From Bin87 sp965221295 (GTDB lineage Bacteria > Chloroflexota > Dehalococcoidia > Lucifugimonadales > UBA3495): a stretch of DNA of 64,000 nt. The stretch covers positions 1,612,001 to 1,676,000 of the forward strand of contig OZ244879.1 of assembly GCA_965221295.1 (NCBI GenBank). The letters are read 5' to 3'. The notes below the pieces were generated by a model. It searched no databases and had not been told where the DNA came from. It saw only the letters and a list, made by a program, of their open reading frames with translations. Position 1 is the first letter of the stretch. Every line of letters starts with the position of its first letter. Shown piece after piece: positions 9,421 to 18,274 of this stretch. A program made the position numbers and the translations under genes.

Positions 9421-10331
9421 CCCCGCCTTTGACCGGCATCCTCCGGTTCCGAAGACTTCAGCATAGCCGCGCAGCCCCGGGAATCCACAACGGGGTTAAC
9501 CGACACCCGGCCGTGGCTGTCATAGCCGGCCGTGTAGGCGTATTCCACTTCGGCGCCCCACGGCGCCCGGCCTCCGACTCGGATGCTGTCGCCGCCCGGC
9601 CCTCCGGCGCCGCGTATGACCACTCCGTTGCGTTCGCCCTTCTTCCAGGCCAACACCTTTAGTTCCACCGGAGTGACCAATTCGGAGGGCGACGGCGCGA
9701 ACAATACCTCGTGAAGTCTTTGGAGCACGCGGCCCGACGGGGGCTTCTGGAGTCTCATGATCTGTGACAGGTAGGATGCGGTGATGCCAGCACGCCGAGC
9801 CGCTTCGTTCTGGCTGATGCCGTGAGCGTCCATCCGGTCCCATAGGGCGCAGGTGTCGATGGCAGGACGCTGGGCTTTTTCGACCTTGAATGGGGCTTGC
9901 AACTCCCTCTCGACGCGGGCCTGGAGTCCGGGTCCCATCTGCTGGCGGCCCCGCGATACCGTGCTCAGGAAACTCAGGGTTACGCCAACTCGGTCAGCCA
10001 ACTGGTTCAGGGTCATGCCCATCTCACGGGCGCGCTCCCGAATGAAGGTGCTCCCTCCCTGCACGACCCCGCCCTGGCGGTAGACCAAGCCCTGCTCGGG
10101 GACTTCCCCAAGGACTTCCATGGCCTTCCTACGCATCGCCTTGGACCAAGGAGCGCCCCCAGTACCGATGCTCGACAGGTAGGAGGGCGTGACTTCCATG
10201 AGCGACGCCAGTTCTTTCATGGTGAGGCCGCGCTTGCGGGCGGCGGTGCGGAGGGCGGTTTCGGTCTTGCCGGTGGGCTGGACGCCATCGTTGGTTTCTA
10301 TGTTGGTAGGTTCGAGGTTGACGGTGGTCAT
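9411..10331 (-). CDS. Regulator with three tandem HTH_XRE domains
   Basis: The 306-residue protein has three Cro/CI-type helix-turn-helix units: GLTMKELASLMEVTPSYLSS near residue 35; MTLNQLADRVGVTLSFLSTV near 105; and GISQNEAARRAGITASYLSQ near 170. About 100 C-terminal residues follow, including a beta-rich part (LAWKKGERNGVVIRGAGG). Most XRE regulators have one HTH per chain; three suggest binding to a composite operator or bridging of sites. The start is the ATG at 10331, seven bases after GGAGG; an upstream in-frame TTG lies before that site and is unlikely. A terminator-like hairpin sits about 20 bases upstream of the start, in the leader. The target genes are unknown. Confidence 0.82.
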   Translation of the reverse strand: MTTVNLEPTNIETNDGVQPTGKTETALRTAARKRGLTMKELASLMEVTPSYLSSIGTGGAPWSKAMRRKAMEVLGEVPEQGLVYRQGGVVQGGSTFIRERAREMGMTLNQLADRVGVTLSFLSTVSRGRQQMGPGLQARVERELQAPFKVEKAQRPAIDTCALWDRMDAHGISQNEAARRAGITASYLSQIMRLQKPPSGRVLQRLHEVLFAPSPSELVTPVELKVLAWKKGERNGVVIRGAGGPGGDSIRVGGRAPWGAEVEYAYTAGYDSHGRVSVNPVVDSRGCAAMLKSSEPEDAGQRRGGV

Positions 10332-10350
10332 GTCGTTTCCTCCAAAACGC

Positions 10351-10387
10351 AAAAAAGCGGGGCCGGCCCAAATCAGGCCGACCCCGC
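10351..10387 (-). terminator. Intrinsic terminator in the leader of the triple-HTH gene
   Basis: On the minus strand a hairpin with arms GCGGGGTCGGCC and GGCCGGCCCCGC (one mismatch, 7-base loop) is followed at once by six T residues at 10356-10351. It lies about 20 bases before the start codon of the triple-HTH gene and reads in the same direction. It would therefore stop transcripts entering that gene unless antitermination or a closer promoter exists. It could equally end a small upstream transcript. Confidence 0.8.
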
Positions 10388-10421
10388 TAAAATTCAGCTG
10401 GTTCTTCGGTTGTGGGTGGAT

Positions 10422-10475
10422 TCAGCCGCCGCTCACGCCATCGCCGGACAGCGAGAACCGTCCGACGGCAGACAT
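10422..10475 (-). other. Possible 17-codon leader peptide
   Basis: ATG at 10475 opens a 17-codon frame (begins MSAVGRFSLSGDG, ends SGG) that stops 35 bp before the terminator hairpin. It has no clear ribosome-binding site of its own. It is listed because it lies between a perfect Shine-Dalgarno site and a terminator, a layout seen in attenuated operons. Function is inference only. Confidence 0.3.
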
Positions 10476-10493
10476 GCGACGGCGTATTCAGGA

Positions 10494-10517
10494 TTAGGTC
10501 ATGGAATTACCTCCTTT
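10494..10517 (-). promoter_or_regulatory. Perfect Shine-Dalgarno followed by a three-codon start-stop ORF
   Basis: The minus strand reads AAAGGAGGT (10517-10509), then ATG ACC TAA at 10502-10494. The ribosome site is the strongest in this region yet it serves a frame of only two amino acids. Start-stop minimal ORFs can stall ribosomes and act as regulatory elements, which would fit the terminator downstream. The alternative is that the original gene behind this site was lost. Confidence 0.5.
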
Positions 10518-10540
10518 CGCTTCGTGGGCGTTTTGAATGA

Positions 10541-12771
10541 TTTGAGTCCCGTCCGCGTGGCCAGCCGCAATGCCGCTCTACTGGATGGATGCACAGCCAT
10601 CACCAGTGGCCGGTGGCGACGGTCAGGGATGGCTACGGCGTTGGCAACCTGGGCGCGGAATGGCCGAAGACACACTCCGCCCCAGGTGGAACGCCAAGTG
10701 GGGAGTCAGACAGGCAGATGGAAATGGGTGCAGTCGGCCCCTGAAGCGCCGGACTTCAAGGGGCTGACCGCAGGCATGGGGAACCGACCGGACGCTTGGG
10801 CTGCTCCGGTCAAGGTTGGTATGGACGGGCGGCACGTGCAAGACGCGCTATGCCCAAGAGAGGTGCCGTGCCCGCTTCGATGCCAGTCCCCGGAGGAGCA
10901 GAGCTCGACCCCGTGGACCGCTTCACGCGCAGGCTGATGTTTGTCCCGCTGGGCCGGACTAGGGGAGAGCAGAGCTCGATCCCGGTTGTCCTATGCCCTG
11001 GGTGGCGACTGGGAGAGCAAAGCTCGATCCCAAGCCGTCGGTCCCGAATTCGTGGGACAGGGAATCCTCCAGATTTCTAGGCAGGAAACGCTGGAAAAAG
11101 CCAGAAACTGCATTGATTATCTGCGAACATCCGAGTCAATGGAAGGCTTTGAAGGCCTTCCGGCCCAAAGTATGAGATTCTCTTGCGGGCAAGTTACGGA
11201 AAAGTTGAGCAAAACCCTAAGCGGCCCTGGGCGCCGGGCTATTCCCGTTGTTGAAGCCTACGCTGCGACCGCCTCTGCAACCACCGCCTCTTCATCCAAC
11301 GCATAAGCTCCCGCATCAAGAACTGGGACCACCGGCGGGCCAGCGAGCGGCGAGCACTGCAGGGCTTCGCTGTATTCTCAGTCATGGCATTCCCCATCCA
11401 TCCGATTCATCGGTTCACCACCCATGAACCTGGCATTTCCGGCCCCTGCAACCCAATTTCGGGGCCTGCATTTTGCGGTCGCCGGCTACGGATTCACCCT
11501 CGCTCGCGGAACTGGCCCTAGACCAAATTCGTTCCCAGAATTGGTCCTGTAGGGGGGTTCCAAAGGAGATTCCAAGTACGAAAACAGCCCGAAACGCAAA
11601 TTGCATGAAAATCAAATCTCTGTACAGCCCAATGGCATCATGGGGGCGACCCGCCGTGTAATCCCTTCGGACGGGACTACAAGAATGTAACTGTCTCGGA
11701 AAGGCGCTGGCGCTGAGGGGGCTTCAACCATTGGAGAGGGGCCGGTTGGGGCGGAGATGGAAGAACGGTTGGGACCTTGCGGGTTCGGTGAGGAATCTCC
11801 ATCATCCTCCACCGGCAGCGATCTCCCGTGGGCGTTGCCGTCGGCGTCGTTCAACTGAGCTCCCAGTGGGTGAACGCCGCGCCCGCCACGGGATTCGGGA
11901 GTAAAGGTCGTGGCATACGTGGTCCCTGCCGCCGAACCGCTCGGAGAAAACCTGGCGCTTCGGAGGCGGCCTGTCTCCGGGCAGTCCGGATCGGGGCAAG
12001 GGAGAAAGACAAGCGCCGCCACGCCGGTGGCTACGCAGGGCCTCCGGGCGATGGGCAAGGGAAGGGTACGCAGCAGTGTCCTGGTGGGTTACGGCCTACG
12101 GAGCGTACTGTGCACGGAAAGGAACGCGGCCGGCGGGCGGTTACGCCGCCAGGGGCCGCGTTGAATCTGCGGTTACGACCGGGCCGCCTTCGTTAGTCTT
12201 CGGCTGACGCGCAGACACGAAGGGCCGGTCGAACCTGGGTGGACGTTTCCTGCACGGTATGCAAGGCAACGCCAGGGGTCAGGTCCGCCTCGGTGGTTTA
12301 GACCAGATTGGAACGAGAGCTACGGGGTGCCGTGGTGTTTCCGGTTGATACCTCCTGGAGTTGCCTGCCGGCCCCGTCGGGTTGCCAGGCTGTTGGTCGC
12401 GGTTGCGAAGCCAAAACCATGCTCCGCTGGGTTGGAGTACCGGCTGCGCGTGAAGGAAACGTCACTCCACGTTGGCAGCAATTCCCTCGCGGTCGCTCCG
12501 GGAAGAGAAAACTCAATCCTCTCGAAGCGGGTCCGGGCGAACAGGGATCACGCCCCCAGGTTTCTATGGCAGAGGAAACCTTAGGTAAAGCCAAACATCA
12601 CCATCAAGTATCGAGGCCAGATCAGGCTTGTGCAAGCGGTTTTAGGAGCATTTGCCCAAAGTGTGTACACTTATCCGTCAACTAATCGACAGGAATGCGA
12701 CAACAATCCGACACAATCCTTAAACGGTCCGGCGCCGATCACCCGAGGCCCGCGTTTGAGGCTGGCTGGGG
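10541..12771. other. 2.2-kb stretch without a supported gene
   Basis: No open frame here gives a recognisable protein, and those that exist look like chance frames in GC-rich DNA. It contains three imperfect repeats at 10892-11031, a short Arg-rich minus-strand frame at 11239-11385 that I do not accept as a gene, and a GTGTACAC palindrome at 12662-12669. It could hold a decayed element or a structured RNA, but I recognise neither. Confidence 0.5.
10892..11031. repeat. Three imperfect copies of a 21-bp repeat
   Basis: Copies at 10892-10912, 10963-10983 and 11011-11031 share the core GAGCARAGCTCGAYCCC. The intervals are 71 and 48 bp, so it is not a CRISPR array. The core contains the near-palindrome GAGCAGAGCTC. 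Origin and role are unknown. Confidence 0.5.
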
Positions 12772-13716
12772 CTACCCCCGCCACCGTTTCAGGGTCAAAG
12801 CCGCCCACAATCCGGGCAGTATGCCCAGCCAGAACCGGCGCCGGCGGAACTCGGCCAGGGCCTTCACCCGCCAGTTCAACTGGTCGCCCCGGTCCAGGCC
12901 CCGCAGCGGCTCCTTCTCCGGCGGCAGGGTCAGCCCGTGTTCCGCCAGCATGGCGACCTCCAGTTCCAGGATGCGCGTCCTGGTGGACACCCACCTGAAC
13001 CCTCGGCCTCGGGCCGGATGTCCCCGCCACAATTCCCGCCACTCCTGAACCAACGGCCAGGCGTCGCCCAAGGCCTCCGCGTCTCCCTCGGCTTCTTCCC
13101 TGGCAACCAGGTCGGGGTAACGGCGGCGCGGACGGACGGGTACGGATTCGTTGTCCACTGATCCAGTCTTCGGCGTTTCCGGCGCGGGCCTGGACCTGAT
13201 TCGGTCAATCTCCTCTTGCAACCGGGTTAGTCTTCGCTCCCAGCGTCGCTCCAGGGCCTGCAACTCCCTGGCGTGGGTCCGTTCCAAGGCCCTCACCGCC
13301 TCCCGCAGCTCGCTCTCCAACCCGGCAATCTGCTCCGTCTGCCCGGCCATCTGTTGCGCCAGTTCGTTCACACGATCCTCCAGCGCGTCCCTGGCCCCGG
13401 CGTCCTTGTTCACCAACGCCCGTTCCAGCTCATCGCGCACCCGCCGGGATAGGCCCTCCTGAACACTGGCGGCGATAGTCAGGCGATCCAGGCCCAGGGC
13501 GCGACCGGCGCCGCCGTAGCCCCGCGACTGGGCCAGATGACGCAGCAGGGCAGTCAGCCGCAGCTCGTACACGTCCTCCACCACCTGCCCCACCTCCGGG
13601 GCCAGGCCCGGCCTTCCCGTGGTGGCGTCCCCGTCGACCTCGCCCTCATGGTCGAGGACGGCCACCTCGTCCATGCCCTGGGCGTCCACGACCTCATGTC
13701 CCTCGGTCTCACTCAT
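12772..13716 (-). CDS. Unknown coiled-coil protein with HTH-like N-terminal region
   Basis: This 314-residue protein starts at the ATG at 13716, preceded by a strong GGAGGGGGAG. The first 45 residues are acidic. Residues 50-110 contain a possible DNA-binding helical unit (LRHLAQSRGYGGAGRALGLD, then LTIAASVQEGLSRRVRDELE). Residues 115-180 are a long Glu/Arg-rich coiled coil (VNELAQQMAGQTEQIAGLE). The C-terminus is basic with a short hydrophobic patch (FWLGILPGLWAAL). The arrangement recalls KfrA-like or ParB-accessory plasmid proteins but no family match is claimed. Four spaced TGTACA sites lie just upstream and may be its operator. Mobile elements flank it on the right. Confidence 0.65.
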   Translation of the reverse strand: MSETEGHEVVDAQGMDEVAVLDHEGEVDGDATTGRPGLAPEVGQVVEDVYELRLTALLRHLAQSRGYGGAGRALGLDRLTIAASVQEGLSRRVRDELERALVNKDAGARDALEDRVNELAQQMAGQTEQIAGLESELREAVRALERTHARELQALERRWERRLTRLQEEIDRIRSRPAPETPKTGSVDNESVPVRPRRRYPDLVAREEAEGDAEALGDAWPLVQEWRELWRGHPARGRGFRWVSTRTRILELEVAMLAEHGLTLPPEKEPLRGLDRGDQLNWRVKALAEFRRRRFWLGILPGLWAALTLKRWRG

Positions 13717-13737
13717 GCTCTCCCCCTCCTGATTCCT

Positions 13738-13821
13738 TGTACACATCCAATAGGGCCGATGTACACGGAGCCTCGATTTTCGGCCCGCGCCGATGTACAG
13801 GCCAAACGGGGCCGATGTACA
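13738..13821. promoter_or_regulatory. Cluster of four TGTACA boxes upstream of the coiled-coil gene
   Basis: TGTACA occurs at 13738, 13760, 13794 and 13816, giving a 22-34-22 bp pattern. The last three are embedded in the longer motif SCCGATGTACA. The spacing of two pairs about two helical turns apart suggests cooperative binding of a dimeric protein. A further box is at 13944-13949 and another downstream of the gene at 12663-12668. Autoregulation by the HTH-like coiled-coil protein is inferred. Confidence 0.6.
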
Positions 13822-13983
13822 TCAGGGTGGGATTTCGCATCGGACAGCAAGTGTTTACAGAAACTAGCCAAAATGGGCCTGAAACAGCCCGTTTCAGCTA
13901 CGGAATCCCTGCCGTACCTCAATGTCCTGGAAGTCCCAATTCCTGTACACCTCAATCACACCACGCCGGGGCGGGAAAATCCC

Positions 13984-15749
13984 ATGCCTTGAAAGGGGGG
14001 GCGTGCGAGTCCCTGTCTCACAAGTCGATGGGGATCGACAAGAAGAAACCGACCTCCTGGGCATCAGGAGGTCGGTTGAAATGCGGCTCGATATACGAGG
14101 CAGTGGAGGGTGGGGAAGGTGGGGGAGGGTTATGGTGGGAACCCAGTTGGCAAGAATCCGAGTTACCTCGGCAGTCAACCTCGGACGGTGCCCCAGTGGA
14201 TATTGGCTCCGGTGCGCCAGGCCCGCCATAGGGTTCGAAGATTGAAGGCCGTGGCCAGCAGGGACCACTCAGCCGCCACGTTGGCAAGACCTCGAAGCAG
14301 GAACTTACGAGCTCCCAATTGATCCTTGATGATTCCGAAGACCGGTTCCACCAGTTGCTTCCTCAAGTCGTAAGCTACTTTAGCTACAGGGGTGGACATC
14401 CACTCCCGGTGGCGACGCAGCGCTTGGTCGTATGGCCCAATCTGTAGGGAACGTCCCCAACGATACTCTTTGGTGCAGATTCCAAAGGCAGGACAGCCCA
14501 GGCAGACGGAGGCGGACTCCACCCGATATAGTCGCACCGGCGATCCTTGGTGTATTCTCGCGCCGAGGAAGGGCAACCTTTCTCCATTGGGACAAATATA
14601 GCTGTCGCTATCCCCGTCGTAGCTGAACTGGTCCTTGTGATAGGGATCGCGTGGGGACCGGGACCGGTCCGGCATTGCCACCTGTTGACCCCTGCGATGG
14701 CTTGCTTCCAGATGACCGCCGCCAAAGTAGCCGGCGTCAGCCAGAGTGAGTGGAACTCTTACCCCCGTGACATCCTCCGCCAACTCCATCATTGGTGACA
14801 ACTGGGCGGTGTCATTGACCTTATCCACTACTTCCACGGCGGTGACCAACATGCCAGTAGTCTTTCCGCCAGGGGCCAACGGCGACACCATGGCTTGGGC
14901 ATTGTAACCAGGCTTGAACACTCCTTCGCGGGTCCTCATAGACTTGGCGTTCAGATCGGTTAAGTTGACCCGATTCTGGCCTTGGTAACGGGGTGGCGGC
15001 AATGTCCGGCCAGCCTGCTCCTCCATTGCTTGCCTCACCCGATCCCGCAACGCCTTCTGGTCAGCCAGCTCCTTGGGAAGGCAGGGCGGCAGGCTATCCT
15101 CTCCTGCTTCATTCTGAGCCTCAAGCTCCTCAATAGCCTTCTCCACCCGCTCTAGCATCCGTTCCAATTGATCCCGGGCATAGCTCCGGTCTCCTGAAGC
15201 GTTGGCAACCACTTTAGTGCCGTCCACCGCCTGTACCGCCAAGTCCACCAACTCCATGGCAACCGCCGTGCGCACCGTCCGCTTGAACAAGTTCCTCATA
15301 CTCTGCCTATGGGACTGGTAGAACCTCCAAAGGGTGTTGTGGTCCGGCTGTTGCCGACCAGTAAGCCACAGATACGGTATCTGGTCCCGGCAAGCAGCCT
15401 CCAGCTTGCGGCAGGAGCGCACGTTGGTCATGAACCCGTAGATCCACACGCCCAGCAGCGCCCGGGGATGATAGGCAGGCGCTCCCAGGGGGCCTCCATC
15501 TATCTCCACCCCCAACTCGGCCCACTCCTCCCGTCCCAACCCATCCACAAACTCCGCCACGAATCGAACCGGATGATCCGTGGAAATGAGATCACCCAAT
15601 GCCGGTGGTAGCAGCCACATCTGATCCCTGTCCATTTCCCGAAGCGGCATCGCCAACCTCCCTTCAAGCGCCTTCCCCGCAGTTTACACCCTAACCGCCC
15701 GCCTGCCACTTCTGAGACAGGGACGTGCGATCCCCCCCTTTCAAGGCAT
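13984..15749 (-). mobile_element. Complete IS1182-family insertion sequence
   Basis: The element is 1766 bp, bounded by imperfect inverted repeats of about 37 bp. Both ends begin ATGCCTTGAAAGGGGGG and contain GTCCCTGTCTCA 25 bases in (14009-14020 and, inverted, 15713-15724). One intact transposase lies inside. No convincing target-site duplication is visible in the flanks. It sits between the coiled-coil gene and the serine recombinase region. Confidence 0.85.
14175..15650 (-). CDS. IS1182-family transposase
   Basis: This intact 491-residue DDE transposase begins MPLREMDRDQMWLLPPALGD, with the family's DUF772 region (YHPRALLGVWIYGFMTNVRS) near residue 65 and DDE-fold residues in AVQAVDGTKVVANAS and LTLADAGYFGG. 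A cysteine-rich insert (CLGCPAFGIC) and the C-terminal LVEPVFGIIKDQLGARKFLLRG, which carries the catalytic Glu, follow. The ATG at 15650 has GGGAGG six bases upstream and is preferred to a TTG at 15656. It catalyses cut-and-paste movement of the surrounding element. No frameshift is seen, so it may be active. Confidence 0.93.
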   Translation of the reverse strand: MPLREMDRDQMWLLPPALGDLISTDHPVRFVAEFVDGLGREEWAELGVEIDGGPLGAPAYHPRALLGVWIYGFMTNVRSCRKLEAACRDQIPYLWLTGRQQPDHNTLWRFYQSHRQSMRNLFKRTVRTAVAMELVDLAVQAVDGTKVVANASGDRSYARDQLERMLERVEKAIEELEAQNEAGEDSLPPCLPKELADQKALRDRVRQAMEEQAGRTLPPPRYQGQNRVNLTDLNAKSMRTREGVFKPGYNAQAMVSPLAPGGKTTGMLVTAVEVVDKVNDTAQLSPMMELAEDVTGVRVPLTLADAGYFGGGHLEASHRRGQQVAMPDRSRSPRDPYHKDQFSYDGDSDSYICPNGERLPFLGARIHQGSPVRLYRVESASVCLGCPAFGICTKEYRWGRSLQIGPYDQALRRHREWMSTPVAKVAYDLRKQLVEPVFGIIKDQLGARKFLLRGLANVAAEWSLLATAFNLRTLWRAWRTGANIHWGTVRG

Positions 15750-16160
15750 TACGGGCGGGCTGTCCAGAGGCCAGACTGGTAGTAGAACGACCTGGCTAAA
15801 TCAATCCTATGGGAGGCAATGGGAGGCAATCACGTAACGGCATTGCCATTTCAGACCAGCGTGGCGCGGCGCGTAGGCTGGCGGTGATTTCGGCAGCTCT
15901 GACGCTGTCAGTCATCGCCGCCATCCCATTCGGTGGCTGGGCCCCGACTGGCGCAGGCGCACTAAGCGGAAATCGCCGATGGCAAATATGAACAGGGAAC
16001 CACTCAGGGATGCTCCGTACTTCGGCGCGGCTCATCACCATTGCGTTCATGTAACCCCCTTCAAGGGGTTACCCCCGATTCCCTGCCGGCCCACATTGGT
16101 TGTAAAACGCGGGTTTCAACATCGCATACCAGGGTATGCTCATGCCCGAAGGAGACGCCA
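15750..16160. other. Gap between IS1182 element and recombinase module
   Basis: No gene is supported. The stretch holds the hairpin-bearing repeat at 16030-16105 described separately and should contain the promoter for the small gene at 16161. Confidence 0.4.
16030..16105 (+). repeat. Dispersed hairpin repeat, copy 1
   Basis: The segment includes a perfect 8-bp stem, GTAACCCC at 16051-16058 and GGGGTTAC at 16065-16072, with a six-base loop. A related copy, inverted, is at 28165-28240. The shared part runs from CATTGCRTTCATGTAACCCC into a CCCACAYTGGT region. In copy 2 it precedes a transposase remnant, so this may be the end or leader of the same IS type. Confidence 0.55.
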
Positions 16161-16406
16161 TTGCAACAAACCGGAAAGGACAGGAAATCTCAAACCAACC
16201 GCCGGGAGCTTCCCGAATTTGAAGTGGTAGAAGTCCGCTTCAATCCTGCACCCGACGCACAGGACCGCCTGCGTCGAATCTTCACCCTGCTGGCCCAGCA
16301 CATCGATTGGGATGAGCCTATCGCCGACGTTGAGCGACGCAGGGGCAACGACGAGGCGAACGCGGTGTCCCGTAGAGAGGATGACAGGAAAGGCCAGATT
16401 CCATGA
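16161..16406 (+). CDS. Small acidic/basic protein preceding a serine recombinase
   Basis: An 81-residue frame begins with TTG at 16161, seven bases after GAAGGAG. No ATG in this frame has such a site. The core is ELPEFEVVEVRFNPAPDAQD, then RLRRIFTLLAQ, followed by a charged tail. Small proteins with a VEVRFxPAPDAxERLRR core are, to my recollection, common beside site-specific recombinases in Chloroflexota, but I know no function. It lies 250 bp upstream of the recombinase, from which it is separated by a terminator. Confidence 0.6.
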   Translation: MQQTGKDRKSQTNRRELPEFEVVEVRFNPAPDAQDRLRRIFTLLAQHIDWDEPIADVERRRGNDEANAVSRREDDRKGQIP

Positions 16407-16568
16407 CCGGCCCCGCCGGAGCCGGCTTACGAGTGAGCGCCGGGCCTTTGACTACGGCGCCCCCGATATGTATCATGCCCGCAACAGGTTGGCCCGGCGG
16501 TGCTGTAACACCCCGGGCCGTGGCCTCACCTGCACGAACCAGGTGTTGCGGCAGTATTGTACTACTCG

Positions 16569-16607
16569 CAGACCCGCTTTCGGCAGAGGGCGGGTCTGTT
16601 TTGTTTT
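16569..16607 (+). terminator. Intrinsic terminator before the recombinase gene
   Basis: A 9-bp perfect stem (CAGACCCGC at 16569-16577, GCGGGTCTG at 16590-16598) is followed by TTTTGTTTT. It probably ends the transcript of the small gene at 16161 and leaves the recombinase gene, which starts 50 bp later, to a separate signal or read-through. Confidence 0.85.
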
Positions 16608-16657
16608 CAGCCGATAAAAACCAGGTAATCCAAGTTTGGAACCGAGTGGAGGTGAGT

Positions 16658-18274
16658 ATGCCAGGAACCAAGGTGAAGAAGCAGAAGTCCGAGGGCAACC
16701 GCGCCGCCATCTACGCCCGCGTCTCCGACAAGAGCCAGGACGCCGAGGACAAGACCTCCATTGCCGAACAGACCAGCGACATGGAAGCCTACTGCGAGCG
16801 TAATGATCTGACCATCGTCGCCCGCTACCAAGAGGTTGGCCAGGGCTGGTCCAAGAAGCGCAACCAGTTCCAGAAGATGCTCAACGACGCCAAGCAGGGC
16901 AAATTCGACGTCATCGTCTGCTGGAAGTCGGACCGCCTCAGCCGGGGAATGTACCCCGCCGCCGCCCTGATGGAGGTCATTGAGGCCAGCCACATCAGGC
17001 TGGAGGCCGTCATGGACTCCATCGACATGAAGACTTTTGGCCTGATGGCCGCCATCGGCAAGATTGAGCTGGACAACTTCCGGGAGCGGGCTTCGATGGG
17101 CAAGCGGGGCGCCGCCAAGGCCGGACGCATCCCGGTCTCCAACGTACCCTACGGCTACCGCGTCGGCGACGACATGAGACCGGAGATTGTCGAGGAGGAG
17201 GCCGAAGTGGTGCGCCGAATGTATCGCTGGTGCGTTGAAGAGGGATTGGGAGCCACGGTCATTCGCAATCGGCTTACCGCCGAGGGGATTTCCCCGGGTC
17301 GGGACGGCAAGCGGTGGTGGGATGGCCAGATTCACCGCATTCTGACCAACGAGGCATACAAGGGAACTTGGTGGTACGGGCGTGCCCGCTACGTCTCCAC
17401 CGAGGACGGCATCAAGGTCTATGAGCAGGACCCCCAGAACTGGATCGGCATCCCCTTCCCGGCCATCGTCGACGCGGATACGTGGGACCGGTGCCAAGAG
17501 ATGCGGACCAAGCGCAAGACTTATTCGGGCCGCAACGCCAAGATCTTCTACCTGCTGCAACACCTGGTGCGCTGCACCGAGTGCGGTATGCTCATGGGCT
17601 GCATGGCCACCAGGAAGCGGACTGTCAAGCACGGCGACAAGGTGTACAAGTACGACTTGGAAGTGCCGCGCCGCTATTACAAGTGTTACGGCGTACAGCA
17701 CTTCCAGACCGGATGCCGGGAACACACCATGATCCGGGCGGAGCGGTTGGAGGAACGGGTCTGGGATCAGGTCAAAGGAGTGTTGGCCAAGCCCGACCTG
17801 ATCGTTGCCGGCATTGAGGCCCTGGGGGAGCAGGAAGAGGACGGATCCAGCGAGGAATTGGTCAGGGCGGAACGGGAGTTGGAGAAGGTGCAGTTGGAGG
17901 AGGACCGGGCCATCCGGCTGTTCGTGTCGGGGAAGATCACCGAGGCTCAGCTGGACCACCAGCGGAAGTTCATCACCGAGAGGTTGGAGACCGCACGGCG
18001 GAGGCTGGACGACTGCAAGGCCAGGGAGTCGGCCCAGGCGGGGCAGGTGGAACTAGCAGAGCGGGTGCTGGAGTGGGCGGGACGGATGGGCGACGGGCTG
18101 GACGACCTGACCCAGGATCAGAAGAGGGAGTTGCTGCGGTTGCTGCTGGAAGAGGTGACCATCGACCGGGAGAACAACCTCACGTTCTCGCTGTCGATAC
18201 CAACTGGAGATTTGGCGTCGATTGCGCCTCAGGTATCAAATTTTCCGAGTAGAATTCGTCCACTGACTCGATGA
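16658..18274 (+). CDS. Large serine recombinase
   Basis: The 538-residue protein starts at the ATG at 16658 (GGAGGTGAG just upstream). The N-terminal resolvase domain shows AAIYARVSDKSQ with the nucleophilic Ser, and KSDRLSRGM. A recombinase domain (VPYGYRVGD, GKRWWDGQIHRILTNEAYKG) and a zinc-ribbon (CTECGMLMGC plus Cys near 345 and 352) follow, then a coiled-coil region near residues 410-490. Such enzymes integrate and excise phage or mobile islands between att sites through a Ser-DNA intermediate. The last dozen codons run into DNA that is the reverse complement of another recombinase gene, so the C-terminus may be altered and the junction may be an att-derived boundary. Confidence 0.9.
   Translation: MPGTKVKKQKSEGNRAAIYARVSDKSQDAEDKTSIAEQTSDMEAYCERNDLTIVARYQEVGQGWSKKRNQFQKMLNDAKQGKFDVIVCWKSDRLSRGMYPAAALMEVIEASHIRLEAVMDSIDMKTFGLMAAIGKIELDNFRERASMGKRGAAKAGRIPVSNVPYGYRVGDDMRPEIVEEEAEVVRRMYRWCVEEGLGATVIRNRLTAEGISPGRDGKRWWDGQIHRILTNEAYKGTWWYGRARYVSTEDGIKVYEQDPQNWIGIPFPAIVDADTWDRCQEMRTKRKTYSGRNAKIFYLLQHLVRCTECGMLMGCMATRKRTVKHGDKVYKYDLEVPRRYYKCYGVQHFQTGCREHTMIRAERLEERVWDQVKGVLAKPDLIVAGIEALGEQEEDGSSEELVRAERELEKVQLEEDRAIRLFVSGKITEAQLDHQRKFITERLETARRRLDDCKARESAQAGQVELAERVLEWAGRMGDGLDDLTQDQKRELLRLLLEEVTIDRENNLTFSLSIPTGDLASIAPQVSNFPSRIRPLTR

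Noticed and set aside
11239..11385. 48-residue Arg-rich minus-strand frame
   Set aside because: The composition fits a chance frame in GC-rich DNA, the ribosome site is poor and no similarity is recognised.
16607..17959. 450-residue minus-strand frame
   Set aside because: It is the antisense of the serine recombinase; it has no recognisable domains and no ribosome site.
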